From positions 67,988,669 to 68,052,668 of the forward strand of contig NC_134397.1 in the NCBI RefSeq assembly GCF_050003625.1: a stretch of 64,000 nt of DNA, in the 5' to 3' direction. A program made the position numbers and the translations under genes. Source of the DNA: Haematobia irritans (lineage: Eukaryota; Arthropoda; Insecta; Diptera; Muscidae). This document shows positions 52,786 through 63,828 of the stretch, in pieces. Each line of letters begins with the position of its first letter. Position 1 is the first letter of the stretch. A model generated the notes under the pieces. The model searched no databases. It saw nothing but the letters and a program-made list of their open reading frames with translations, and was not told the DNA's origin.

Positions 52786-53780
52786 CAAGTAGTTCCACAT
52801 TCAACTATTACACTAATAGATGAAAATGGCCACCTATGTTCAATTTTACGGTCTAATAGTGTACAGTCATTCTTACTTCTAGTAATCAAATAAAGAAGTG
52901 CAAATTTGTTTTTCAATTTCTAAGTCTAAAATTAAATATATTCAGTATCCACTACAGAAAATAGCTCTCCGCAAAATTTGCTGTCTACCTAGAGTCTAAT
53001 AGAACTCCCCTGAATTTTCTTCTCTCACAAATTTTGTTAATTTTTTTTCTTCTTTTTTTGTAATAATTTCAAAGTAATAGAAAATAACGTTATCATTGAC
53101 TATTGCCAGTTTCACTAATGCGATTGAAATAATTCACATTCAGATGATAATTAAATCAATAAACTCGTGCTATTTGCCTGCACTCACTTAAATGAATTCC
53201 AAGTTAAATTTTTTTGTTAGAGAGCAAAACAAAAACACAAACATTTGTTTAACAATTTAATCAAATTAGTTTAATATGTGAGTTCATTTCTATAGGAAAA
53301 CAAGTTTAAACTGGCTTTAATTAAAGTTCGCTATGATTTCAAATTTTTCTAGAACCTATATATTCCTACCCACTCGTATATATACCTTTGTATAGTAATA
53401 CTATTTGGAATTCATTTGGAATAGGAAAAAGTGAATAATTTCAGCGAAAAATTAGGTGGGAAAATTTAAGAATACGATATTAAAAATTGTGAATATTTAG
53501 GAAGTCACTTAGATTTAAGAGCAAATTGATTATTTCTCTTGACAAAATTCAATTCAAGCGAAATAAGCTAATTCTGGACCAGTTCATCGCATGAATTTTT
53601 TATATTGTTGACCTTTGTCAACCAAAGAGTGGCTCATTGGTCAGCGTTCTGCTCGTGGTTCGGTTAGTTTTTCGGCGTCGTTTGAGGAATATATTACCAG
53701 ACGCGAAATACGTAGTACCACAGAGACCTTCGGCCCAACAGTTCCCCCACAGAGACTTCTACCACAGGGATCATCGAGCC
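52786..53780. other. unassigned stretch with one GC-richer block
   Basis: Mostly AT-rich and without repeats. 53620-53780 is distinctly GC-richer (GAGTGGCTCATTGGTCAGCG, CCACAGAGACCTTCGGCCC) and open in one frame, but the 63-residue product is not recognisable. Confidence 0.4.
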
Positions 53781-53782
53781 TA

Positions 53783-54888
53783 CACAAAAAAAAAATATTA
53801 ACTTGAATCCAAAGATTTTGACCTTCCCTTAAGAATTTAGTATTGATTTCGAAATGCAGTTTCTTTAAAATATAGACATTTTTAGAGACTTATCTGGCTG
53901 CATAGTTGTTGTTTTTTTTTATTTCAGCTTAAAACCTAGCATTGACTTAACTACAAACAAGCTTAACTAACAGAGGAAAATAATGTTTGTCAAATTTATT
54001 TGGACAAAGCCCAGAGACTGCAAGATGGTTGGATGGACGCACGTTTCGGAATTACCACATTCCTCATCAGCATCCTCTACTTGCAGAAAACTATCAACCA
54101 ATTATCAGAATAAATTCAGGCAGTTCATTAACCCAACAATGAACCCCACTTGAACCTTCCGAAAAAAGGTTTTGCATGATAGCCGGCTTAAGGTAGAATA
54201 TAAAAATCTCGAATAGTATGCCGCAAACAGAAAAAATCAAAAAAATATTCTCTTTGAAATAAAAATCTCGAATAGTCAGCCGCAAACAGAAAAAATCAAC
54301 CCTTCCATCAACGCACGGATGGACGCATGGTGTGTAATTCAACCTTTATGCCGAAATAAATTCATACAAATCTAAGATCAATGAAATTAAAATTAGGATA
54401 CATATCTCACTTAACAAATTCTCATTCTCTTTTTGCGGTATAATAATAAAGCTATTCATGTACAAACAAATGCCAGTTTAAAAATCCAAATTATAACGGA
54501 TACTTCAAAGTAAACAATGTTTTCTTAATTCCAAAAAAAAATCTTTAAACCAAAGATGCTAAATCCTCAAAATAAGTTTTAGTCTATATTTGAAACGTTT
54601 TTATCCTAAATCTAAAGATTCAATATTTCAGTTAATTTAAGGACGATTTATTTAAAACAAAATTGTATTCTTTACTTTAAGGAAATTTACCTCAGTTCAA
54701 AGACATGCGACACTAACGGAGGGACGCAAATTTACAAAATTGGTATCCTAAATTTAACTAAAAAAAATTTAAACAAAAATTATAAACTTTATTTTAATAA
54801 AAATTTCATTATTTTAAAGAAATTTGTCCTTAATATTTTGTAAATTGCGCATCCTAAAATTTAAGTTGCATAATCTTTAAAAATAAGT
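53783..54888 (+). mobile_element. TIR-E5, split by an unknown insertion
   Basis: The left end, CACAAAAAAAAAATATTAAC, is next to TA. It shares with TIR-E3 and E4 the blocks TTTGACCTTCCCTTAAG, GGTATAATAATAAAGCTATTC and CCTAAATCTAAAGATTCAAT. The right end CAGTG is missing; HINE-A18 starts there. 53905-54368 is foreign. Confidence 0.6.
53905..54368. mobile_element. unknown insertion in TIR-E5
   Basis: About 460 bp absent from the other TIR-E copies. It begins GTTGTTGTTTTTTTTTATTTCAG and contains GATGGTTGGATGGACGCACG, which partly recurs as GATGGACGCATGGTGTG near its right end. A ~40-bp word (AAAATCTCGAATAGT..GCCGCAAACAGAAAAAATC) occurs twice, at about 54203 and 54262. The class is unknown; a fragment of a retroelement is possible. 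Confidence 0.45.
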
Positions 54889-55584
54889 CAATTTTTATAC
54901 ACACTACCATAGTATGGGTGGTATATTAACTTTGTCATTCCCTTTGTAACACATCGAAATATGGGTCTAAGCAAGGCCGTATTCAGGGGGGGGATGAGGG
55001 GGATCAAACCCCCCCCCCCCCCCCCCGAAATGAATGAATATTTTTATATAAATAAATATATATTTTTAGCTGCATAGAAAAATCTTATCGAAGATGTTGA
55101 AGAAAAGCTGGAGATTTTATTTTGAAAAACGCTTACCTATAAAACTTGCACAAATCATAGAAAGTTGAAAAGCCCGTCAAACGACGGTCGAAAAAAACAA
55201 ATTGTTTTTGTTCTCGCACCACAAATTTCATTTTTGGAAAATGTATTTCTGCTTTTTATGTGTGTTTGTTGTTCTTTTTGTGAACATGACTCGCTTTGTT
55301 TGGCCATAGCAACAACAACGAAACAGCCAAACACACATGTGTAAATGAAATGGCGCAAAACCTGCGAAAAGAACCTGCCTAATTCAGCGATGGAAGCAAT
55401 AAAGAGATATTTCCAAACGTGTATATTCTTTTAAAAATTTTGGTCCTTCTGCCAGTTACTCAGGGATGGAAAATACAATTTTTAAGAAAGTACAAAAAAG
55501 GTATTTTTTGAGCGGAAAGGTACTTTTTACTAAATTTCAACGAAAATTTCACTAGAGGATTATTGTCAAGAGACTGAATTTTAA

Positions 55585-55855
55585 AGAAAATAAAATTTTG
55601 ACAAAATTTTCTATATAAATAAAATTTTGCAAAAATTTTCTATAAAAATAAAATTTTGCAAAAAAATTCTATAGAAACAAAATTTTGCAAAATTTTTTCT
55701 ATAGAAATAAAATTTTGCAAAAAGTTCTTATAGAAATAAAATTTTTACAAAATTTTCAATTGAAATAAAATGTTGACAAAATTTTCTATAAAAATAAAAT
55801 TTTGCAAAAATTCTATATAGAAATAAAATGTTGACAACATTTTCTACCGAAATAA
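55585..55855 (-). repeat. 29-bp minisatellite inside the hAT element
   Basis: About nine imperfect copies of TTTTGACAAAATTTTCTATA/GAAATAAAA, some with GCAAAAA. It lies outside any HINE, unlike most other copies. Confidence 0.75.
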
Positions 55856-55963
55856 AAAATCGATAATATAGAATCGCTTTCTTTTTTCGACTAAAACATT
55901 CTTTTAGTTCAATAAAATCCTGTTTTTGACTATGTCTTTTACAAAATCGAGATTTTCTTCCCA

Positions 55964-56939
55964 CACGGATGAAAAAGACTGTTTTTCATGTGTTTGGCTA
56001 TAAACATTATATGTTTGGAACACAAATTTTTAAGCACAATATTTTTGAGTGCAAGCATATAATGTTCATAAACTAGCATAACATGTTTGGAACATATATG
56101 TTAATATGTTAGAACATATTATGTTTGGGACATAAAATGTTTGTAAATATAATATGCTTGGATGCAAACATATATTAATTTAGAAATAGCCTATAAACAT
56201 ATATGTGTTTAGTAGCTTGGAGCGCTATTTAACAGGGAGCGATATTGAATTAAGTTGGTGGTTGTTGCTTGTTATTACAAAATTAACATTTTATTTTTCC
56301 TTGGGCAATTGATCAGCTACTTCTTTGATCCTTACAAACTGTGTGGTCCGCTGTTCAAATCCCCGTCCGGCAAAAGGTAAAATAAAAATAAAAAAATCAT
56401 ACAATTGAATAATTTCTTCTACAATGTTTGTATTACAGAAAAAGGTGCTAAGAACTAAAAAATCTCGTGGAAGTGAGAAAGATGTGGGGGAATATACAAT
56501 TGGGCAGAAACAAAATTTTGAGCATTCAGGTCGAAAACCTATGTTGTTAGCACCTATATTACCTGTTTATTTTCATAATTCATTATGATTGTAAATATAT
56601 AAATAAATAAATAAAATTTTGAGCACAATATTGTTTGGGAGATTTTTTTTTAAGCATATAATATTTTTGGGTGCAAAATGCTTCCAAACATATTATATGT
56701 TCACATAATAACATATTGTTTTTTGGAAGACAACATTATTGAATTTGGATGCAAAAATACAAAATGTTTGGAACTTAGACTACCCAAACATATATTGTTT
56801 AGACCAATATGCTTTCAAACATATTATATATAGGAAGAGATCAAACATATAAATGTTTGGGCAATACCCAAAAATATATATTCTTGAAGCAAAATATGTT
56901 TGGGAGTATATGTTACAGAAGCGATTTTTTGTGAGCGTG
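55964..56939 (+). mobile_element. TIR-F2, inside the hAT element
   Basis: 976 bp with ends CACGGATGAAAAAGACTG and GAAGCGATTTTTTGTGAGCGTG, flanked by CA on both sides (55962-55963, 56940-56941). The interior repeats words like AAACATATAATGTTTG. It carries a tRNA-like sequence at 56301-56373 and the GGTGCTAAGAACTAAAAAAT block shared with TIR-F1. It is an inverted near-copy of TIR-F3. Confidence 0.75.
56301..56373 (+). other. tRNA-like sequence in TIR-F2
   Basis: GATCCTTACAAACTGTGTGG sits in the anticodon-arm position (loop CTTACAA) and TGTTCAAATCC in the B box position. The A box is decayed (TGATCAGCTACT). It is related to the minus-strand tRNA-like sequence of TIR-F1 (both have GTGGTCCGC or ATGGTCCGC before the B box and CGTCCGG/CGTCCAGGC after). 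Confidence 0.45.
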
Positions 56940-57157
56940 CACATGAACATGTCTGTTTTGTCATATTTGTGAAAGACTATTAGCAAATAAGGTTGATAAA
57001 GACTTTCTCAAAATATTAAAATATTTTGTCAAAGCTATTGTAGCATAAATCTGATGTCGATTCAAAAATATCTACGCAAAAGGTACTAAATCATTCGCGG
57101 GGGTACTACGGTATTGACCGGGGTGAAAAAGTTTTGAAAAAAGTACTATAGTACTGC

Positions 57158-57340
57158 TCATCCGAACGTTCATTTTCAACAATGAAGAGATTAAAGACGT
57201 ATCTTAGAAATTCGACTAGCGAGAGTAGACTCAAAGGATTGGCATTAATGTCGGTTCATCGCCGAATAAATGTGCCGACTGAAGAAGTCATTGATTTATT
57301 TGCTGCACAAAAAGCCCGTCGGCTCAATTTAATATTATAA
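57158..57340 (+). pseudogene. hAT transposase C-terminal dimerisation domain
   Basis: Open frame without its own start: ...SERSFSTMKRLKTYLRN, TSESRLKGLALMSVHRRI and NVPTEEVIDLFAAQKARRLN, stop at 57338-57340. The ERSFSTMKRLKTYLR..M/S...RL.GLALMSVHR pattern is the conserved hAT dimerisation region found in hAT transposases and their ZMYM-type relatives. It lies in the correct orientation near the 3' end of an element with hAT ends. The rest of the transposase is missing or unrecognisable. It is sandwiched between the inverted TIR-F2 and TIR-F3. Confidence 0.85.
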
Positions 57341-57360
57341 AAATATTGTATACATACCTA

Positions 57361-58504
57361 CACCCTCACAAAAAATCGCTTCTGTAACATATACTCCCAA
57401 ACATATTTTGCTTCAAGCATATACATTTTTGGGTATTGCCCAAACATTTATTTGTTTGATCTCTTCCAATATATAATATGTTTGAAAGCATATTGGTCTA
57501 AACAATATACGTTTGGGTAGTCTAAGTTCCAAACATTTTGTATTTTTGCATCCAAATTCAATAATGTTGTCTTCCAAAAAACAATATGTTATTATGTGAA
57601 CATATAATATGTTTGGTAGCATTTTGCACCCAAAAATATTATATGCTTAAAAAAATTTCTCCCAAACAATATTGTGCTCAAAATTTTATTTATTTATATA
57701 TAAATATATTTACAATTGTAAGCACTGCTGAAAAATAAACTTTGGAGACTAAAGAATTCAAATTTGAAATGAAAAATAGAAAAGGAACCCTTTTGAAATA
57801 TGTATGAGAGAGAGAAAATAAAAATTTAATTTGTGTTAAGAAATTGAAAATAAAAGATCGTTTCTTTGAAAAGTCTTATACAATCATAATGAATTATGAA
57901 AATAAACAGGTAATATAGGTGCTAACAACATAGGTTTTCGATCTGAATGCTCAAAATGTTGTTTCTGCCTAATTGTATATTCCTCCACATCTTTCTCACT
58001 TCCACGAGATTTTTTAGTTCTTAGCACCTTTTTCTGTAATGCAAACATTGTAGAAGAAATTGTTATATTTTATAATTTTTTTTAATTTTACTTTTTGCCG
58101 GACGGGGATTCGAACAGCGGACCACACAGTTTGTAAGGATCAAAGAAGTAGCTGATCAATTGCCCAAGGAAAAATAAAATGTTAATTTTGTAATAACAAG
58201 CCACAACCGCCAACTTAATTCAATATCGCTCCCTGTTAAATAGCGCTCCAAGCTACTAACCACATATATGTTTATAGGCTATCTCTAAATTAATATATGT
58301 TTGCATCCAAGCATATTATATTTACAAACATTTTATGTCCCAAACATAATATGTTCTAACATATTAATATATATGTCCCAAACATGTTATGCTAGTTTAT
58401 GAACATTATATGCTTGCACTCAAAAATATTGTGTTTAAAAATTTGTGTTCCAAACATATAATGTTTATAGCCAAACATATGAAAAACAGTCTTTTTCAAC
58501 CGTG
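57361..58504 (-). mobile_element. TIR-F3, inverted relative of TIR-F2
   Basis: 1144 bp with ends CACCCTCACAAAAAATCGC and CTGTTTTTCATATGTTTGGC-type text reversed (CAGTCTTTTTCAACCGTG), flanked by TA (57359-57360, 58505-58506). It carries the tRNA-like sequence at 58097-58168 and an extra ~150 bp relative to TIR-F2 (about 57725-57890). Confidence 0.75.
58097..58168 (-). other. tRNA-like sequence in TIR-F3
   Basis: On the minus strand: CTTACAAACTGTGTGGTCCG, then TGTTCGAATCC, a near-perfect B box, and CCCGTCCGGCAAAAAG. It is almost the same as the TIR-F2 version, with a better preserved B box. Confidence 0.5.
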
Positions 58505-59131
58505 TATGCATAAATAAAATTTTCTACACATGAGATTATATGAATATTTTTTTTTAAAGTTGAACCCCCCCCCCCCCACCCCCAAATTAAAATCCTGGCT
58601 ACGGCCTTGGGTCTAAGAACCCATAAAGTATATACGAGTATATTCTGGGTCAAGGTGAAATTCTGAGTAGATCTATTAACGTCCGTAAGTTGAAATCACG
58701 CAAACTTCCCAACGAAACAAGCTATGGACTTGAAACTTGGCACAAGTAGTTTTTATTGATGTAGGCGGCATGGTATTGCAAATGGACCACATTTGCATAT
58801 AGCATCCACCATATAAACGGATAATATTCATCCGATCCGATTAAAATTTGCACGTGGTGTTAATATATGGCCTCTAACACAAATGGTCTCTAGGAGAAGC
58901 AATCCGATCCGGTGGAAATTTTGGTACGTGTTGTTAGTATATGGCCACATGCAAAAATTGGTTCAGTTTGGTCTATAATTAATTATAGCCCCCATATAAA
59001 CCGATCCCTAGATTTTACCTCGAGAGCCTCTTGGAAGATTCGGTTGAAATTTCGTACACGGTGTTAGTATATGGCCACTAACAACCGTGCAAAAACTGGT
59101 CCATATCGGTTTATAATTTTATATAGTCCCC

Positions 59132-60091
59132 AGGTTAGGTTACACTCAAAAAAAGTTTACTTGGATCCAAAGATTTTGACCTTCCTTTAAGGAATTTGGT
59201 ATTGATTCCGAACCAAAGATGCGGGTTCTTTAAAATAAGGAAATTTTTTGCGACCTATTTGGCTTTAAATTTAGGATCTATAAAATCAAATTTAGGATAC
59301 AGATCTCATTTATCGAATTTTCATTCTACTTTTCCGGTATATTAATACATTGGTACAAATGCCAGTTTAAAAATCCACACTATGACGGATATTTCGAAGT
59401 AAAAAATATTTTCTTAATTCCAAAAAAAAACTTTAACACAAAGATGCTAAATCCTCAAAATAAGTCTTAGCCTATATTTGAAGCGTTTTTATCTTAAATC
59501 TAAAGATTCAATATTTCAGTCAGTTTAAGGACGATTTCTTTAAATCAAAAATGTATTTCTTTACTTTAAAGAAAATTTGCCTTAGTTTAAAGTCATGCAA
59601 CATTAACGAAGGGACATAAATTTTCAAAATGTGTGTCCTAAATTTAATGAAAAAATTGTTGAAGCAAAGATTATAAACTTTCTTTTAATTAAAATTTTAT
59701 TATTTTAAAGAAATTTGTCCTTAATAGTGTGTAAATCGCGCATCCTAAGATTGAGATTGCGTAATCTTTAATATCACGCGATGTATCAGGATCACTTAGA
59801 CTATTCAGTCCATTGTAATACCACAGTGGTGAACTTCTCTCTTATCACTGATTGCTGTCCGATTCCATGTTAAGCTCAATGACAAGGAACTCCTTTTTAT
59901 AGCCGAGTCCGAACGGCGTTCCACATTGCAGTGAAACCAGAAGTTTTGAAACCCTCAGAAATGTCACCAGCATTACTGAGGTGGGATAATCCACCACTGA
60001 AAAACTTTTTGGTGTTCGGTCGAAGCAGGAATCGAACCCACGACCTTGTGTATGCAAGGCGGGTATGCTAACCAATGCACCACGGTGCCTC
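59132..60091 (-). mobile_element. SINE, minus strand, split by TIR-E4
   Basis: A tail remnant AGGTTAGGTTA lies at 59132-59151 and the body resumes at 59779 (GATGTATCAGGATCACTTAG). The tRNA-like head is at about 60020-60091 (GGAATCGAACCCACGACC, ATGCAAGGCGGGTATGC). TIR-E4 sits between, so it inserted into the SINE tail region, which in turn lies in HINE-A18. Confidence 0.7.
59153..59778. mobile_element. TIR-E4 (CACTC end)
   Basis: The left end is CACTCAAAAAAAGTTTACTTG. The body is close to TIR-E3 without the piggyBac insert, including the intact CCTTCCTTTAAGGAATTTGG site. The right end stops at TAATCTTTAATATCACGC, without TTTTTTTCAGTG. Confidence 0.65.
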
Positions 60092-60356
60092 CCAATATAA
60101 ACCGATCCCCAGATTTGACCTCCGGACCCTCTTGGAGAAACAAATTTCATCCGATTCGATTGAAACGTGGTACGTTGTGTTAGTATACAACGACTAACAA
60201 CCATGCCCCCCATATAAACCGAGCCCCGGAATTTACTTCTTGAGCCTCCTGTATAAACAAATAGTAATTCGATTGAGGATGACAGTCTTTACGCAATCCA
60301 TGGTGGAGGATACATAAGATTCGGCCTGCCCGAATAAAAGGCCGTATATACTAGTT

Positions 60357-61503
60357 TTCAGTAAATCTGTCGATATGACGAGGAGCATATTCTCTTTTTT
60401 AATGACCTAAAGGTTAAACAATATAATGAAAAAAAAATAGAAAGCAAAATATAACAATCGCTATACTTTATCATGGTGCAATTCCATTACGCTTTGTTTC
60501 ATAACCCACGGTGTCGCATTTTTACAATGCTTAGGAATTTCGTGGAATGGAAAATGGTATTTATATTGGAACTTTGATTTGCTGATGTGACCATGATAAT
60601 GTAACAATGACATTTCTTTTGAAAATCCCAACAATGCAAGTCAAACATTTCTCTGAATAAATCCATTCAATTGGTTATACAAGACTTTAATACTGCAGCA
60701 TTTATTTTAACTGCAATCTAAAAGCGACGTTATGAGGTTTAAACACACTCAAAACCAATTAACACAATATTTGATTTTAATTGACTTAGAGAATAACACC
60801 ATTTAAATTAAGTTGAATTAAATCATACTATTCTAGATTAAATTGAATCAAATCAAATTAAATTGAATGACCGTACACATAAGTTCAATATGAACTAAAG
60901 CAAACGAAGATTTTGGTACGATTCCCAAAAATAGTGAGAATGAACTACTGTATGGTTAAAATGGTGATGATTTGGCGCCAATGATTTTCTTCTTTACTTT
61001 TAGTTAATTTTTTCTTCTATGAGAGGAACTGCAGTTAAAAAGTACAACAGGGCATTAAATTTTCCTGGTTTTAAAAACACTTTGTGGAAATCTCAAAATG
61101 TGGAGTAAAATTTAATTCAATTTTCGTGCGCGGTAGTTCATTCTTCCTATAAAACAGTCCACTTTTTTTCGGTGTATGTATTCGAGATATAGGACAATTT
61201 GAGTAGTATTTACAATTTTTGCTACACAGCAGTGGCGATTTTACAAGAATATTGGTTAAATCTCGTCAAGATATGTGTCAATTGTGGGTTGTGATATATT
61301 ATTTGGGCAATTCGGGCGATATTTCCACAAGTCGGAGGTTTATTTAAAATTCGACCATTCTGTGGAAAGTTTGGCATTACAGTGTGTAGGATATGACTAC
61401 GATATGGGGAAATCATCACAGAATTTTGTGTAAAATGTGGGTATTTTGGCCATATTTATTAGATCAAGATGACACACTTAAATAGCATATTAAATTTATT
61501 CTA
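60357..61503. other. unassigned AT-rich stretch
   Basis: I see no copy of the main repeats. 60760-61180 may be a decayed TIR element (inverted words GAATGAACTAC at about 60940 and GTAGTTCATTC at about 61134), but its ends are unclear. No gene. Confidence 0.35.
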
Positions 61504-61737
61504 CACGCAGAGAAGGAATATGATCACCCCAACCATGTTCTAAGAGCAAAATGTTACTTTTTCACGGAAAACATGTAGCATGTTTGTCGAACCCATGTTC
61601 TTTTCTCTAAAATTATGTATCTGATTTCGGAAAGCATGTTCTGTTTGACGAGAAAAGAATATTTTTGCGATAAACATGTCAAACATGTTTGGTGCTCTTG
61701 AAACATGTTTGAGGTGATCATATTCCTTCTCTGGGTG
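61504..61737. mobile_element. TIR-H MITE, copy 1
   Basis: 234 bp, ends CACGCAGAGAAGGAATATG-ATCACC and GGTGATCATATTCCTTCTC-TGGGTG, flanked by TA (61502-61503, 61738-61739). The interior alternates ACATGTT words. It lies inside or at the edge of HINE-C5. Confidence 0.85.
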
Positions 61738-61739
61738 TA

Positions 61740-62392
61740 TGTGGAAACTATCGAATCAATTGGAGGAAACTCCCATTGAAAATGGGTCTAAAATATGAAA
61801 CATTCTACCATATTTTCCCTACGCTGGCGTACATATATATGGGAGCTATATCTAAATATGAACCGATTTTGACCAAATTTGACATGCATAGTTAGAATAA
61901 TAATCCTGCTATCTCAGCAAAAAACATAAATGGGAGAATAATTTTGGCCTCCGTGGTCATATGGGTGTAAATCGGCCGAAGGATATATATGGGAGCTATT
62001 CAACCAAAATTAGCACGCTTAACGATGCTACTCATATGTACTCCTTGTGTAAAATTTGAAGCAAATCAGGGCTAACCTCTTGCTTTTGAGGCCATATGAG
62101 TCAAAATCGGTCGAAAGATATATATGGCAGCTATATCTAAATCTGAACTGATTTTAACCAAATTTAGTACACTGAATTATACTCTTAAACGTACTCCCTG
62201 TGCAAAATTTTAAGCAAATCAAGGAAAACTCTGGCTTTTGAGGCCATATTAGTCGAAATCGGACGAAAGGTATATATGGGAGCTATATCTAAATCTGAAC
62301 CGATTTCAACCAAATTTAGCACAATTAACAATACTATTAAACGTACTCCTTGTGCAAAATTTGAAGCATGTTTGAACCATGCGTTGATATCA
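61740..62392 (-). mobile_element. HINE-C5 core remnant
   Basis: It matches HINE-C2 in reverse, from its pre-terminal region (61745-61820, GTTTCCTCCAATT reversed, at about 13725 in C2) through four core units with TATATATGGGAGCTATATC. Neither end hairpin is present. Confidence 0.65.
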
Positions 62393-63253
62393 GGCGACAC
62401 ATATGTACGTACATAAAAATTTTAATCCGATTTTTTAAATAGCATTAGCTCTTGTTTAAAAGTATCGTTAGTCCTTCATTAAAAATCGGTTAAAAATTGC
62501 TACCGTAATTGTGTGGTTCTTCGCATAGAACCAAAAAACAAAATAAACAATAATACATAAACAAACATGTTTCTTTGGTGTATCTATAAACGTTTTTTAA
62601 TTTTTACACGGGAATTTAAGTTGAAGTATCCATTTTTGTTGTATTAAACGAATATACATTTGTACATTGAATACACGAGTAGGCGACTATATAAGGAACT
62701 ATAACGAACATTTTGCTTTGGTGTATTTACAAGTGTTTTTCTTTTGTAAAAATTGCATTTTCCACTTGCAACGTTTTCCCCATACAGTGGTGAATACTTA
62801 AGGCTTCCAAAAGGGTGGTAATCACAGTTTATTTTGACTATTAACCAAGTCAAAATAAATCAAACCAATGAATGAATGTTTGTCTATTAAACATATTGAG
62901 AATAGCCATTAATACCCCTATCCATTTATCTGGAGAAGCCCACTGATTGTGTCGCAATACATACAGTGGGGAGTGCATGTTTACCACTTACGAGTATGCT
63001 TTATTTCAGAGTTTCCCAAACCAATTTTTAAATTTTCTTCTCAAAAATTTAAAACGAAAAAAATGGCGTGATAACTAAAATTGTCACACCAATAACACAT
63101 ATTGTGTAAAATTTTTAAGGATATATTATCCAAAAATTGTGCGTAGATGAGCAAAGGCAATATTCTTTGTGCAAATAGCATTGCCATTTATACACTAAAA
63201 AATGTGAATCCAGCATATTTACTTGTTTTTGACTTGTTATAGAAAATTTCGTA
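62393..63253. other. unassigned stretch
   Basis: I see no gene and no repeat from elsewhere in the window. Confidence 0.4.
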
Positions 63254-63503
63254 CACGCAGCGAAGGAATATGATCACCTCAAACATGTTTCAAGAGCAAA
63301 ATGTTATTTTTGTATGGTGACCATGTAACATGTTTGTCACTAAAATGTTATTTTCTCGTCAAATATAACCAGCTTGCCGAAATCAGATACATGATTTCCG
63401 AGAAAAGAACATGGTTGCGAAAACCATGTTAAATGGTCACCACCCAAAAATAACAGTTTTCTCTTAAAATATGTTTGAGGTGATCATATTCCTTCTCTGG
63501 GTG
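63254..63503. mobile_element. TIR-H MITE, copy 2
   Basis: 250 bp, ends CACGCAGCGAAGGAATATG-ATCACC and GGTGATCATATTCCTTCTC-TGGGTG, flanked by TA (63252-63253, 63504-63505). It is nearly the same at the ends as copy 1 at 61504, with a more diverged interior. Confidence 0.85.
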
Positions 63504-63505
63504 TA

Positions 63506-63828
63506 GTTTGAAGGGAAAATTGTAGATCATAATTGCAAAAAATACCGCAGTTAAAAATGGGCGCTTTTGTCGTAAAAGTTACAAAAAAAAAATTAGGAAC
63601 TATGAGGGAAATACGAACTATGAGGGAAAAACGAACTTCGTAAACCTTTATGCTTCATTTCTGTATAATTTTTCCACCTTTTTAATTAATTTTGCTACCA
63701 TACAAAAAAAATTATTAAAATCAAGGAAACTTTCTCATATTGGATAAATTTCTACTAAAACATATTAATTGCCATGACCTAAAATAGAGATAAATTGGTT
63801 TCTGTGGCTTGGAGGGTTCCCTTTTTTG
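63506..63828. repeat. repeat G fragment and spacer
   Basis: 63630-63828 matches the right part of repeat G (48540-48723), including ATGCTTCATTTCTGTATAAT and AAAAAAATTATTAAAATCAAG. HINE-A19 follows directly. Confidence 0.5.

Larger units (their letters stand above)
54972..58608 (+). mobile_element. hAT element, 3.6 kb, 8-bp duplication
   Basis: The ends are CAAGGCCGTATTCAGG and CCTGGCTACGGCCTTG, inverted repeats with two mismatches. The flanks are an exact 8-bp duplication, GGTCTAAG (54964-54971, 58609-58616), the mark of the hAT superfamily. Just inside the left end are G8, G5 and C18 runs; inside the right end C12 and C5 runs. Internally it holds a hAT dimerisation exon (57158-57340), two TIR-F elements in opposite orientation and a 29-bp minisatellite. 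Confidence 0.85.
54889..60356 (+). mobile_element. HINE-A18, split by a hAT element and a SINE
   Basis: The 5' end TTTTTATACACACTACCATAG lies at 54889. After the hAT element (54972-58608) it resumes with GGTCTAAGAACCCATAAAGTA. After a SINE/TIR-E4 block (59132-60091) it resumes with AATATAAACCGATCCCCAG. It ends GATTCGGCCTGCCCGAATAA, GGCCGTATATACTAGTT at 60356. It is the deepest nest in the window. Confidence 0.75.
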
